A DNA stretch of 64,000 nucleotides from Iphinoe sp. HA4291-MV1 (lineage in GTDB: Bacteria > Cyanobacteriota > Cyanobacteriia > Cyanobacteriales > Nostocaceae), in contig JAHHHH010000021.1 of NCBI GenBank assembly GCA_019359415.1, positions 22,890 through 86,889 on the forward strand. Reading direction: 5' to 3'. Position 1 is the first letter of the stretch, and each line of letters starts with the position of its first letter. Under the pieces are notes generated by a model. It ran no database searches and was not told where the DNA came from. It saw nothing but the letters and a program-made list of their open reading frames with translations. Position numbers and translations under genes: made by a program. Positions 43,870 through 52,513 of this stretch are shown here, one piece after another.

Positions 43870-45561
43870 TCAACTCGCCATCAGTTGCGGCGGTGCAGTG
43901 CGCCACAACTGATATAAACGCGTCGCTGGCATTGTTAAATACAACACATCTCCATCACTCAAACTTGTTCCTAATAAATCCCAGCTGTGAATAGTTTGGC
44001 AATCAGTTTCTAAGTACAAAGGCACAAAGTCAGCAGACATGGCTACATTTTTCACCAACTGACCGCAAAAGGGATGTGCGGGTGTAATTAAGGTTGCAAA
44101 AGCGACCCAAAGACTATCTGCTGTAATGCCATTACCAAGTATTTTTCCACCCAGTGCAGCAGCTGCAAACGCTGGGGCTGCGAGTTCAGCAGGACTCAGG
44201 ACTGCCTCGAAGTCAAATACCTCTTGTGCCATACGGGCAAAATCTGGGTCTGCGTAATGGACTATCACTGGTACCTTGGGTGTCATACATTTTGCCTTGA
44301 GGGCAATCTCTAGGTTAGTCGCATCGTTACCTGTCACAGCAAGCACTGCTGCGGCAGAATCTAAATTGGCGACTTTGAGGGTGGCTGAAAAGCTAGCATC
44401 AGCGTAAATGACGGGAATACCGCCTCCACGGGCAGTGTTGACATATTTGTTGTTAGAGTCGCGCTCAATGACAACTACCTCATATCCGCTAGCAGAGAGT
44501 TGCTGAACAATTTTTATACCAATTCCACTCAAGCCACAGACGATGTAGTGATGACGGTGGGGAACTCGCGCGGCATCCCAAAATTGCTTGAAGCGGCTTC
44601 CCAAAATAAAATCGTTGAGTAGCGCGTACAATAGACCAATAACGGCAGCCCCAACCAGCATCATGAGGACGGTAAATAGTTTAATGCTGTTCGGAGCGTT
44701 TTCTACCACTTTGTCATTACCACCGGCTCCCGTAATCATCCCTACTGCAAAATAGAGGGCATCGATAATAGAAATATTTGTATTGGTAGAAGTGTAGGTG
44801 AGGGTGGCAATCACAATAATGACAAAGAGCACAACAGTCATTACCACCACTGATTCCGCATGTTTCTTAAACTGCTGTAAATTGGTCAGGACTTTGAGTA
44901 GTTTGGCAAAGATTGGTTTGCGGGTGGAACGGTAACGGGGTTGAGTACCAACGATTAGGCGATCGCCTACCTTTAACTCTTTTCCTGACAACACCGCAGC
45001 TACCAAATCTATCTCACCCTTGACTGGCATATAGTAAATCAGCATTCGTGAGCGATCGCTCCACAAATCACTCAACTTGCGACCTAACCACGGATGATTT
45101 TCATCTATATATTCTTCGTGGATAGGCCAAGTTTGTTTGAAGAGCTTGATTTGTCCAATAGCCTGGTTTCCTAAAGCCGCAAAGGTGAAGACGGGTGCTG
45201 CCAAACCTGCAACACTCATCGTCAAGTGATTGGGGACAGTTTGATCCAGGCGATCGCCCAAATTTGTGTTAAAAAAGCGGTTGACAATCCGAATTCGCGG
45301 ATTCAACATCCGCGCTTGCATCATAATTGACAGATTAAGTTCATCATCAGGTCCAGCAATCACCAAAGTTTGCGCTTGCTGAATTCCTGCTGCTGTTAGG
45401 GTACTAGCTGCGTGTAAATCGCCGACAATCACATCTGGTGCTGATTCACCTGGAATTGGTTGATGATGAATGCCAATGACCAACGCCCCCTGTTGTCGCA
45501 GCAAACGAAAGACTTTATATCCGGTGCGACTTAAGCCACAGACAATAATTCGAGGTTTCAT
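43870..45561 (-). CDS. RCK-type ion channel / potassium channel family protein
   Basis: A 563-residue protein with two NAD-binding (TrkA-N, RCK) domains flanking a two-helix pore. The first Rossmann fold starts IIVCGLSRTGYKVFRLL; two membrane helices (about residues 238-258 and 296-318) enclose a pore loop; the second Rossmann fold starts HYIVCGLSGIGIKIVQQL (about 337). TrkA-C-like regions follow each. The pore reads FAVGMITGAGGND where potassium channels usually have TVGYGD, so selectivity may differ. Likely in the cytoplasmic membrane and gated by nucleotide or ions. Confidence 0.85.
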   Translation of the reverse strand: MKPRIIVCGLSRTGYKVFRLLRQQGALVIGIHHQPIPGESAPDVIVGDLHAASTLTAAGIQQAQTLVIAGPDDELNLSIMMQARMLNPRIRIVNRFFNTNLGDRLDQTVPNHLTMSVAGLAAPVFTFAALGNQAIGQIKLFKQTWPIHEEYIDENHPWLGRKLSDLWSDRSRMLIYYMPVKGEIDLVAAVLSGKELKVGDRLIVGTQPRYRSTRKPIFAKLLKVLTNLQQFKKHAESVVVMTVVLFVIIVIATLTYTSTNTNISIIDALYFAVGMITGAGGNDKVVENAPNSIKLFTVLMMLVGAAVIGLLYALLNDFILGSRFKQFWDAARVPHRHHYIVCGLSGIGIKIVQQLSASGYEVVVIERDSNNKYVNTARGGGIPVIYADASFSATLKVANLDSAAAVLAVTGNDATNLEIALKAKCMTPKVPVIVHYADPDFARMAQEVFDFEAVLSPAELAAPAFAAAALGGKILGNGITADSLWVAFATLITPAHPFCGQLVKNVAMSADFVPLYLETDCQTIHSWDLLGTSLSDGDVLYLTMPATRLYQLWRTAPPQLMAS

Positions 45562-45736
45562 GTAATGGCAGCATGACTTACTCCGAAAAGCTGCATCTCT
45601 CTAATATTTATTTCCATTTTTGCTCACTTATCTCTGGTAGAACTGTAGCTGACAACACGATAAGTTCAAATTTGAGGAGACTTTTACAAATGGCAATTTC
45701 GTAAAAAAATTCACGATCACAAGGACCTTTCTGTCC

Positions 45737-46708
45737 TCAAGAATGATTTGCAACACAATCGATGAGCTCGAGTAAAGTTTCTGACGTTGAGCGGGGGTGC
45801 CAGTTGAATTCATTACGAGCTTTGGTGGCGTCTACTCGAACACAACGGTCATAAATGTAGTGAACGCGCTCCCGGCTAATGGGTGGTTGCCATTTCAAAA
45901 GGCGTCCTATTGGATTGAGTAAGTTTCCCGCGAGTCTAACCAAAGGTTTTGGGACTTCGCGAGGGACTGAAATGCCTGTTTCTTTGGAGATAATCTTAAA
46001 CATTTCGCGGGTTGTTAGGTCACCAGCAGAAATGATGTAGTAATCTCCCGGTTTACCTTTTTCTACTGCTAGGATCATGGCGGCGGCAAGGTCATCTACA
46101 TGCACAATGCCAGTAATGCGATCGCCACCTGCCCACAGCTTCAGTCGTCCCTTAAGAAATTGCTGTATGACTGGACCAAAATGGGGATCATCCGGACCAA
46201 ATATTCCAGAAGGGAGAATACTGACTACAGAAAGACCATCTTTGGCAAATTGATCTACTAATTGTTGAGCTTGATATTTGGTGCGGTCATAGGCAGAGGA
46301 AAAGTTTTTCTGTGTTCTAGTAAAGGTTTCATTGACAACTTGACCTTTTGTATCACCAAATATACCAATAGTGCTACAGTACACTAATTTGGATATACCA
46401 ACTGCTTGGGCTACTTCCAGCACCGCTCGTGTACCTTCGACATTTACCCGCTCCATTTCTGCCTCATTGACGAGTCCTAACTCTACATAGGCTGCGGTGT
46501 GAAAAACTATGTTTACGCCATTCATTGCCGTTCTTAGTGCATCTCGGTCAGTGATATCACCGTAAACCAATTGGATGTTGCAATTAGACAGAGGTGCTAA
46601 ATTGCTAGATTTACGTACCAATCCAATAACAGTATTGCCTTGCTTTTGTAGAGCTTGCACCAAGTGAGAACCTGTAAATCCATTTGCTCCAGTAACTAGT
46701 GCCTTCAT
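45737..46708 (-). CDS. NAD-dependent epimerase/dehydratase (extended SDR)
   Basis: A 323-residue extended SDR. The Rossmann start is ALVTGANGFTGSHLVQAL, the catalytic pair is SAYDRTKYQAQQL (YxxxK), and SILPSGIFGPDDPHFGP follows. It resembles HpnA-type and other lipid- or sugar-modifying epimerases, and the general class to which bacterial ceramide reductase CerR belongs. Its ATG overlaps the stop of the GNAT gene by 4 bases, so the two are translationally coupled and probably act in the same pathway. I infer a ketone reduction on a lipid intermediate; a sugar epimerase remains possible. Confidence 0.85.
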   Translation of the reverse strand: MKALVTGANGFTGSHLVQALQKQGNTVIGLVRKSSNLAPLSNCNIQLVYGDITDRDALRTAMNGVNIVFHTAAYVELGLVNEAEMERVNVEGTRAVLEVAQAVGISKLVYCSTIGIFGDTKGQVVNETFTRTQKNFSSAYDRTKYQAQQLVDQFAKDGLSVVSILPSGIFGPDDPHFGPVIQQFLKGRLKLWAGGDRITGIVHVDDLAAAMILAVEKGKPGDYYIISAGDLTTREMFKIISKETGISVPREVPKPLVRLAGNLLNPIGRLLKWQPPISRERVHYIYDRCVRVDATKARNEFNWHPRSTSETLLELIDCVANHS

Positions 46709-47856
46709 AAGACTTTTTCATAAATTCGGTAGGTTTTATAAATTTTGCCACCGGCGGCTTCAATTAATTTGCGCGAAGGGAAATTATCTTCAAAAACCCA
46801 AGAAAGTTCTGCTCTTCTATAAGGTTTGCCTTTTTGTTTTCCACCTTGCATTCCCAAATAAATCAAGGCTAGAGGCACCATTTTCCGGCGATACTCTGGT
46901 AAAGAACAAATAGCAATCACGCGTCCTCTATCAATTTGGCGGCGATACCAAAGAAACTTAAGAATTCCCAACCAATTTAATTTCCCGTTGACTTGTTTCA
47001 GTGGAATGTTGTAATCAGGTAAACCCATCCAAAAGCCGATCATTTCCCCGTTATATTCTGCAACTGGGAATACATCAGGGTCTATCAAGTCCCGCAAATC
47101 TTTAGCTTCTTCTAAAAATTCTGCTTCGCTGCGCGGAGTAGAACTCCAGTTAGGGGCAAAAGCACGATTAAAAAGGTGATAAATACTTTTGGCATCTTGC
47201 TCAAATGCTTCACCCTTCGTCGCAATTGGACGAAAGTTAACACCTGATTTGCAAGCAATTCGATAAGCTTTCTCAAATTCTGGTGGTAGAGGTTTATCTA
47301 AAGGGAAATCATAAGCATAAGCATCCTTGGCTTTATGCCAACCATCCCGTTCCATAAACTCAGGATAGTAGGATGGATTGTAAGGCATCATCATCATTGG
47401 CGGTGAGTCAAATCCATCGACTAAAAACAGACAACTGTTGTGGGTAGACAGATCAATTGGACCCCTAGCTACAGTCATACCTTGCTCTCGCAGCCACTTG
47501 CAAGCAGCATCTAGCAGGGCTTGGACGACAGTAAAATCTTGAACGCATTCAAAAAAGCCAAACAGACCGACATTTTGGTTTTCACGGTTTATCAAGCGTT
47601 GATTAATTGCGGCAACAATGCGTCCTACTGCTTGAGAACCGTTGGCTTCTGGTGATATAGCAATAAACTGTTGTAAATTCCCGTACTCAAAGAAAGGATT
47701 ACTGGGTAAAAACTGCTTCGCAACACTGCTGCGAAGAGGTGGTACCCAGTAAGAGTCATTGGCATACACCCTAGCTGGAACATCGAGGAACATTTCGTTA
47801 TCTGCTGTGGTTGTGACTGCCCGGATGTCAAATGTTGCTGTTTGAGTTATTACCAT
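46705..47856 (-). CDS. GNAT-fold acyltransferase (possible ceramide-synthase-like)
   Basis: A 383-residue protein from the ATG at 47856. Family segments: FLDVPARVYANDSYWVPPLRSSV, GRIVAAINQRLI, VGLFGFFECVQDFTVVQALLDAACKWLREQGM, ARGPIDLSTHN and PPMMMMPYNPSYYPEFMERDGWHKAKDAYAY. This is a large bacterial GNAT-like family; the bacterial ceramide synthase described in Caulobacter is also a GNAT-type protein. Because it is coupled to an epimerase-type reductase and shares the locus with an alpha-oxoamine synthase, I infer N-acylation of a long-chain amino compound. The substrate is not proven by sequence. Confidence 0.75.
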   Translation of the reverse strand: MVITQTATFDIRAVTTTADNEMFLDVPARVYANDSYWVPPLRSSVAKQFLPSNPFFEYGNLQQFIAISPEANGSQAVGRIVAAINQRLINRENQNVGLFGFFECVQDFTVVQALLDAACKWLREQGMTVARGPIDLSTHNSCLFLVDGFDSPPMMMMPYNPSYYPEFMERDGWHKAKDAYAYDFPLDKPLPPEFEKAYRIACKSGVNFRPIATKGEAFEQDAKSIYHLFNRAFAPNWSSTPRSEAEFLEEAKDLRDLIDPDVFPVAEYNGEMIGFWMGLPDYNIPLKQVNGKLNWLGILKFLWYRRQIDRGRVIAICSLPEYRRKMVPLALIYLGMQGGKQKGKPYRRAELSWVFEDNFPSRKLIEAAGGKIYKTYRIYEKVL

Positions 47857-47952
47857 TGTTTTAATTTGAATTAATTTATTCAATGTAATATTATTAACTT
47901 TAACTTGGTTTATCTCTTGCCAATTTAACTAAGAAGATACAATAACGTGTGG

Positions 47953-48123
47953 TTAGCACTTAGTCAGCACAACTTTCATGCCGTTTTTTGGTCTTAAAGT
48001 AAGTGAAAATTGAGGTAAAATAGAAAAGTTTGGCATCAGCGTTAACTGAAACTTTTGGGCTATTGTTGCCAGCAACAAAACTGCTTCCATCATTGCAAAG
48101 CCCTTGCCAATAAGCTGTTCCAC
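47953..48123 (-). pseudogene. Cytochrome P450 C-terminal remnant
   Basis: The - strand frame ending at 47953 encodes 56 residues including LIGKGFAMMEAVLLLATIAQ and LTLRPKNGMKVVLTK. These match the helix after the haem loop and the C-terminal strand of bacterial P450s (CIGxxFAMMEA... LRPKNG). The haem-ligand Cys is replaced by Leu two residues before the conserved Gly, and everything upstream is lost. It is a decayed oxygenase gene between the radical SAM and GNAT genes of the lipid-like cluster. No ORF of useful length exposes it. Confidence 0.75.
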
Positions 48124-48217
48124 ATTTAAATTGCATAATTAGGGGGGACCAGATGCCCACCCCACAAGAGTTTTACTTTTAGCTAACATGCAACTTTTAT
48201 GTCCACCAATAGCTTAA

Positions 48218-49807
48218 CTATAGAACAGAGACTTTTCTCGCTTCAGGAATCTGAGTTTTAAGATTTGCTTCTGTTGCCAATAACTTAGTTAGTTCCACTT
48301 CGATTTCATCACGGACAATTTGGCGGTACTCAATGAAGTGTTCGATTAAGGCGCAATTGCTTAGGTAAGGCACAAATGCAGTGGGATTTTGCCGAATAAT
48401 CGAGAACAACTGACGCCAGAACTGGAAGCGTGTATTGCGTTTGATTCCTTGTCGCCAGCAGATGATCAGTACTGCTTGGATCTCGATGAGTTCCAGCATC
48501 CGGAACGGCGCTTTGTGAGCAGTTGGTCTCTTGCCAATAAAGTGCCGATAGACTCGTGAAAGGTAGCGTCTCGGCTCATACAGTTCCCAGAAGCATTTTA
48601 CATACTCACGGGCTAGTTCTTCTGGAGGTCGGGTAGGAATAAAGTTACTCAGCGTCATTTGATGACCATATGTCTCTTGGCTCTCCAACCGTAGACGACC
48701 TTCCTTTTGGAGTCGCTGCCATAGTGCCGTATTGGGCAGAGCCTGTAGCATACCGAACATTGCTTTGGGGATAGCCGTAGCTTCCACAAATTCAATGATG
48801 CGATCGCCTACCCCTGCCTTCTCACCATCAAAGCCAAGGATAAAACCGGCCATCACACTCAAACCTGCCTCATTAATTTTCTGAACCGATTCTATGAGAG
48901 AGTGACGCGTATTTTGGAACTTTTGAGTTAAGGCTAAACTATCTGTGTCCGGTGTCTCAATGCCTAAAAATACAGCGGTAAAGTTGGCAGCAATCATCAG
49001 ATCCAATAGTTCTTGATCTTGTGCCAGATCCACTGAGGCTTCAGTTGCTAAGCGGAAGGGATAGCCGTGGGCTGCTATCCAGGGACCAAGTTCACGCAGC
49101 AAGAGTTTGACATTGCGCTTATTGCCGATGAAATTATCATCTACTATAAAAATTGAGCGCCGCCAACCCAAGTCATAGAGAACCTGTAACTCAGCCAAAA
49201 GCTGGGTAGGTGTTTTTGTACGTGGCTTTCGCCCATAAAGCACAATAATGTCGCAGAACTCGCACTGAAACGGGCAGCCCCGCGAAAACTGCACTGACAT
49301 CTCGTTGTAGACTCTCAGATCCAGCAGGTCAAATCTGGGAATGGGTGTGCTGGTGACATCGGGCTTTTCTCCTTTGGCGCTGAATACTCCACTTGTTTCG
49401 CCCCGTTCTAAAGCTTCTACTAGCATTGGCAAAGTAATCTCGCCCTCATCCAAAACCAGAAAGTCAACCCCTGCTTCCTGCGCTGCTTGAGGAACAGAAG
49501 TGACATAAGGACCACCCGCTGCAACGATTTTGTTTCGTCGCTTTGCCTCGCCAATCAGGTGCAGCATATCTGATTTCTGGACAATCATACCCGAAACAAT
49601 TACCAAATCTGCCCAGTTCCAATCAGATCCAGTTTCCAACCGAACATTGCGGTCTACCAAGCGGAACTCCCAAGTCTGAGGAAGGATAGCCGCAACTGTA
49701 ATCATCCCTAGAGGTGGCAATGAAACTTTGCGCCCGATCAGTTCTAGTGCTTTGTCAAAAGACCAGAAGGACTTAGGAAACAGGGGATATAAAAGTAAAA
49801 CTCGCAT
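48218..49807 (-). CDS. B12-binding domain radical SAM protein (HpnP-like superfamily)
   Basis: A 529-residue protein from the ATG at 49807. It has an N-terminal cobalamin-binding domain (SLPPLGMITVAAILPQTW, WADLVIVSGMIVQKSDMLHLI, AAGGPYVTS), the radical SAM cluster motif CPFQCEFC within FSRGCPFQCEFCDIIVLYGRKPRTKTP, and a C-terminal DUF4070-like part. Relatives include the hopanoid 2-methylase HpnP, but many others have unknown substrates. It follows the amidohydrolase gene by only 16 bases. A role in methylating or rearranging a lipid is plausible from context. Confidence 0.88.
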   Translation of the reverse strand: MRVLLLYPLFPKSFWSFDKALELIGRKVSLPPLGMITVAAILPQTWEFRLVDRNVRLETGSDWNWADLVIVSGMIVQKSDMLHLIGEAKRRNKIVAAGGPYVTSVPQAAQEAGVDFLVLDEGEITLPMLVEALERGETSGVFSAKGEKPDVTSTPIPRFDLLDLRVYNEMSVQFSRGCPFQCEFCDIIVLYGRKPRTKTPTQLLAELQVLYDLGWRRSIFIVDDNFIGNKRNVKLLLRELGPWIAAHGYPFRLATEASVDLAQDQELLDLMIAANFTAVFLGIETPDTDSLALTQKFQNTRHSLIESVQKINEAGLSVMAGFILGFDGEKAGVGDRIIEFVEATAIPKAMFGMLQALPNTALWQRLQKEGRLRLESQETYGHQMTLSNFIPTRPPEELAREYVKCFWELYEPRRYLSRVYRHFIGKRPTAHKAPFRMLELIEIQAVLIICWRQGIKRNTRFQFWRQLFSIIRQNPTAFVPYLSNCALIEHFIEYRQIVRDEIEVELTKLLATEANLKTQIPEARKVSVL

Positions 49808-49823
49808 TGTTTTTGTCAATCGC

Positions 49824-51233
49824 TTAATACGTACCTGCTGGTTTAGTGATTGTTTGGGCTAATAGGTTAGTGGGTAAAGATTGGCGCAGGCGATCACCAT
49901 ATAATGCTAAAGCATTACCACCCAACAACAGTTCTAAATGCTCAAGCGAGTAATCAGCAACTGTTGCGGCATCTTTAACACAGTTATGGAGTACGCCATC
50001 CCAGTGACCATAATCGCCAGAGAAACAAGCCAAGCGCTTACCAACTTCGCCCATAGCAACGTGGAGATAAGCAGGACCTGGGTCATCTGATTCAAAGGAG
50101 GTAAATATTTGACCGCGTTCAAAATATTCTAGAGGATCTCGGTGACGCAGGTCGTAGTGTTCGTACAAACTAGCATCTTCTATTTTTGTGGGGTCATGTT
50201 GGACATTCCACAATAAATCGAAGAGGTTTTTAGCTTGGCTAATCAAGTTAATATTATTGTGGCTACCTCTTTCTTGAATCATCAGCTTGGTGAATTCCAT
50301 CAAGGAAGGGCGATAGGAATTTTTGGGGTCGAAGTCACGGATGCGTTTTTCCCAATGCTCGTGAAAAGCGTGAGCTAGATCCGGTACCCAACCGCAACCG
50401 CCTTCTAAAAAGCCTACCCGCAGTGTGGGAAAGCGCTCGAAGGCTCCATCAAAAACCATACGTGCTAAAGCCAGTTGTTGCTGGTTCCGCTGCACGAAAA
50501 TGTGGGTCAACACAAATGTTTCGGTGTGGTCGGAAATACCACCTACCATATAAGAACCAGGACCACCGTGAATGCCAAGTGCAATGTTGAGGTCTACGGC
50601 TGCTTGTAATATTGGTTCAAAGTCAGGATGGCTAATTGTTTTGCAGGTGCGAATTTCTGGAAAAGCTTCCGGTGCTTTGGGATGGGGAATTGGCAAATTG
50701 GGAGCAACGGCTACGCCAATCATGCCTAGTTCGTTGACACAACGGTGCATTTCAGCAACCGCAGCGTCTACATCTTGTAGAGGTAATACACCAATGGGTT
50801 TGAGTCTATTATTATACCCCTGACAATCCTCGGCAATGTAGGTATTATAAGCACGACAAAAAGCGATCGCTAAATCTTTATCTAAAAGGCTGGAGAAGAC
50901 TAAATTCAATGTGCCGTAGATTACCTGGACATCAATACCTTCGGCATCCATGTGTTCTATTCGCACCTTATTGAACATTGCCCCCAAAGTTGTATCTGGA
51001 TGCAAGTTGCGAAAGCCACCTTTCCCCATACCCTGCGGTTGAGGAAACATCCGCATAAAGTCATTTTTACCCGTTGCTGGATTGAAGTCGATGATGCGCG
51101 CCCGTTGATCTCCCAGGCTATCAATTACTAGACCGATGCGATCGCGATACTCCGGTTCCAGATAATCCCGCATTACCAAGGGATTTTCTAACTTATGGGC
51201 ATCAGCATCAATTACTAGTATGCCTTGATACAT
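49824..51233 (-). CDS. Amidohydrolase-2 family metal-dependent hydrolase
   Basis: A 469-residue TIM-barrel protein. It begins ILVIDADAHKLENP (the metal-binding xDxH variant) and has IALGIHGGPGSYMVGG, GFLEGGCGWVPDLAHAFHEHW and CFSGDYGHWDGV, giving His and Asp ligands at the expected places. The family contains decarboxylases (ACMSD-like) and hydrolases. It is upstream of and probably cotranscribed with the radical SAM gene. The substrate is unknown; decarboxylation or hydrolysis of an acyl intermediate is a guess. Confidence 0.85.
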   Translation of the reverse strand: MYQGILVIDADAHKLENPLVMRDYLEPEYRDRIGLVIDSLGDQRARIIDFNPATGKNDFMRMFPQPQGMGKGGFRNLHPDTTLGAMFNKVRIEHMDAEGIDVQVIYGTLNLVFSSLLDKDLAIAFCRAYNTYIAEDCQGYNNRLKPIGVLPLQDVDAAVAEMHRCVNELGMIGVAVAPNLPIPHPKAPEAFPEIRTCKTISHPDFEPILQAAVDLNIALGIHGGPGSYMVGGISDHTETFVLTHIFVQRNQQQLALARMVFDGAFERFPTLRVGFLEGGCGWVPDLAHAFHEHWEKRIRDFDPKNSYRPSLMEFTKLMIQERGSHNNINLISQAKNLFDLLWNVQHDPTKIEDASLYEHYDLRHRDPLEYFERGQIFTSFESDDPGPAYLHVAMGEVGKRLACFSGDYGHWDGVLHNCVKDAATVADYSLEHLELLLGGNALALYGDRLRQSLPTNLLAQTITKPAGTY

Positions 51234-51314
51234 AAATTCTGCTCCTCAAAATTTTTCTAGCGTTTCAGTTACCGCTTAGATTTCTCTAATACTTAGCAAT
51301 TTTTGAGATATAGC

Positions 51315-51378
51315 ATGAGAAAATACGGACACCACGAGACTATCAAGCCTATTCCCTGTTAAGAGTTCCCTGCTATAA
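51315..51378 (+). repeat. Dispersed repeat, copy 2 (first copy at 5368)
   Basis: ATGAGAAAATACGGACACCA and the following TTCCCTG/GAGTTCCCTGCTATA elements match the copy at 5368-5430 with a few changes and a moved TTCCCTG unit. It is intergenic. Confidence 0.6.
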
Positions 51379-51386
51379 CTGATTCC

Positions 51387-51746
51387 TTAAGCTGTTTTTT
51401 GCTTGAAGTGTTCCCAAACTCGGCGCAGACCAAACCAGTTCTCAAAAGACCACAACATTGAGACTAAGATGGTGATTCCCGGATACTTAACAAAGGCGGG
51501 TTCATTTTTCTCGAAGACTGCATGTCCGCCTAGGGCAAAAACTTGGGTCAGTACCAAGCAAACGAGTGTCATTCGCCAATCATAGAACAAAAAAACAGCA
51601 GCCGCGATCGTCAGCACGTTGGTTAAGTGATGCAAAACCTGATTGATTGGATGCTGATGACTGGCAACAAAATGGGCTTTTGCCTCTTGAAAGTAATTCA
51701 AATTGGTTTTTCTCCAACCGCACCTAATGAGGAATATTAGCAACAT
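51387..51746 (-). CDS. Mpo1/DUF962-like membrane protein
   Basis: A 119-residue protein. FVASHQHPINQVLHHLTNVLTIA and FALGGHAVFEKNEPAFVKYPG resemble DUF962, whose yeast member Mpo1 is an Fe(II) dioxygenase that shortens 2-hydroxy fatty acids from phytosphingosine. The His residues in the first motif and GHAVFEKN in the second are the expected metal ligands. The start may instead be a TTG at 51701, which has GGAG at good spacing; the longer form is kept because no evidence excludes it. It lies between hydroxylase and hydrolase genes on the same strand. Confidence 0.68.
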   Translation of the reverse strand: MLLIFLIRCGWRKTNLNYFQEAKAHFVASHQHPINQVLHHLTNVLTIAAAVFLFYDWRMTLVCLVLTQVFALGGHAVFEKNEPAFVKYPGITILVSMLWSFENWFGLRRVWEHFKQKTA

Positions 51747-51819
51747 TTTAGGAATAGTATCACTGAGTTTTTAGCGATACTGTTCTTAGAAACAAAAGTT
51801 TTTATGTTGTGGCAATAGT

Positions 51820-52344
51820 TTACCACCACCGGAGTTGTAAATAACCCCGCTCAGGTTGTTGAAGTTCTTCTTGTGTTAACCATTCCACAGGCTTGTATGT
51901 ACCAAAGACCCGATCCCACCAGTCTACGGCTAAACCAAAGTTGTGATGCCACATACCGTACTTGTGATGTACGTAGTGAACGGGCATTTTCATCCAGAAG
52001 CATTTGGTTGGGTTTTCGTGCTGTAGCTGATGAGCATAAGCTGAAAATGCAGCGTAAACTAGTCCACCCAGGAACCAACCAATTCCCGCCTCCCAAGAGA
52101 GGAAGAACATAACAGCCATCACCACAAAGCTACCTATAACATAGTCTCGAAATTCCCATACCACCCCCTGTCCTTCATTGCGACGGTGATGGTCGCGGTG
52201 ACGTTTTCCGATACGAGGTGAGACGTGCATCAAGCGATGTAGCCAGTATTCAACCAAACTCGCAAAGACAAACGCCAAAGCAAAACAGGCGATTCCTATA
52301 GAAAGCTTCTCTACGAGACGCTCCGCGAACGCTAACAGAAGCAC
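51820..52344 (-). CDS. Sterol desaturase / fatty acid hydroxylase family protein
   Basis: A 174-residue membrane protein with the di-iron His clusters of the family: HRLMH (36-40), HRDHH (49-53), HYVHH (123-127) and WHH (132-134). Such enzymes hydroxylate or desaturate lipids, including sphingolipid acyl chains and carotenoids. The start is a GTG, and the first codons (LAFAERLVEKL) come from a dispersed cyanobacterial repeat (CTACGAGACGCTCCGCGAAC on the + strand). It is the first gene of the leftward run towards 45737 and is divergent from the GH3 gene. Confidence 0.88.
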   Translation of the reverse strand: MLLLAFAERLVEKLSIGIACFALAFVFASLVEYWLHRLMHVSPRIGKRHRDHHRRNEGQGVVWEFRDYVIGSFVVMAVMFFLSWEAGIGWFLGGLVYAAFSAYAHQLQHENPTKCFWMKMPVHYVHHKYGMWHHNFGLAVDWWDRVFGTYKPVEWLTQEELQQPERGYLQLRWW

Positions 52345-52513
52345 GAATCTTTTTCCCTACAGTTTTCCAAACTTAACTTATCACTAATTTACAACTGTTG
52401 CGACAAACTTGTTCTCAATTCATGTAAATTTACTACAGAAGTAGCATCAGCTTTTGAAAAAATGATTGTGTTTTGGTCTTTTTAGTTGCAAGTTTTGATT
52501 TCGCAAAACCTCA

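Noticed and set aside
47960-48160. 66-codon - frame
   Set aside because: The correct reading of this DNA is a neighbouring frame that matches the P450 C-terminus; the long frame is a shadow.
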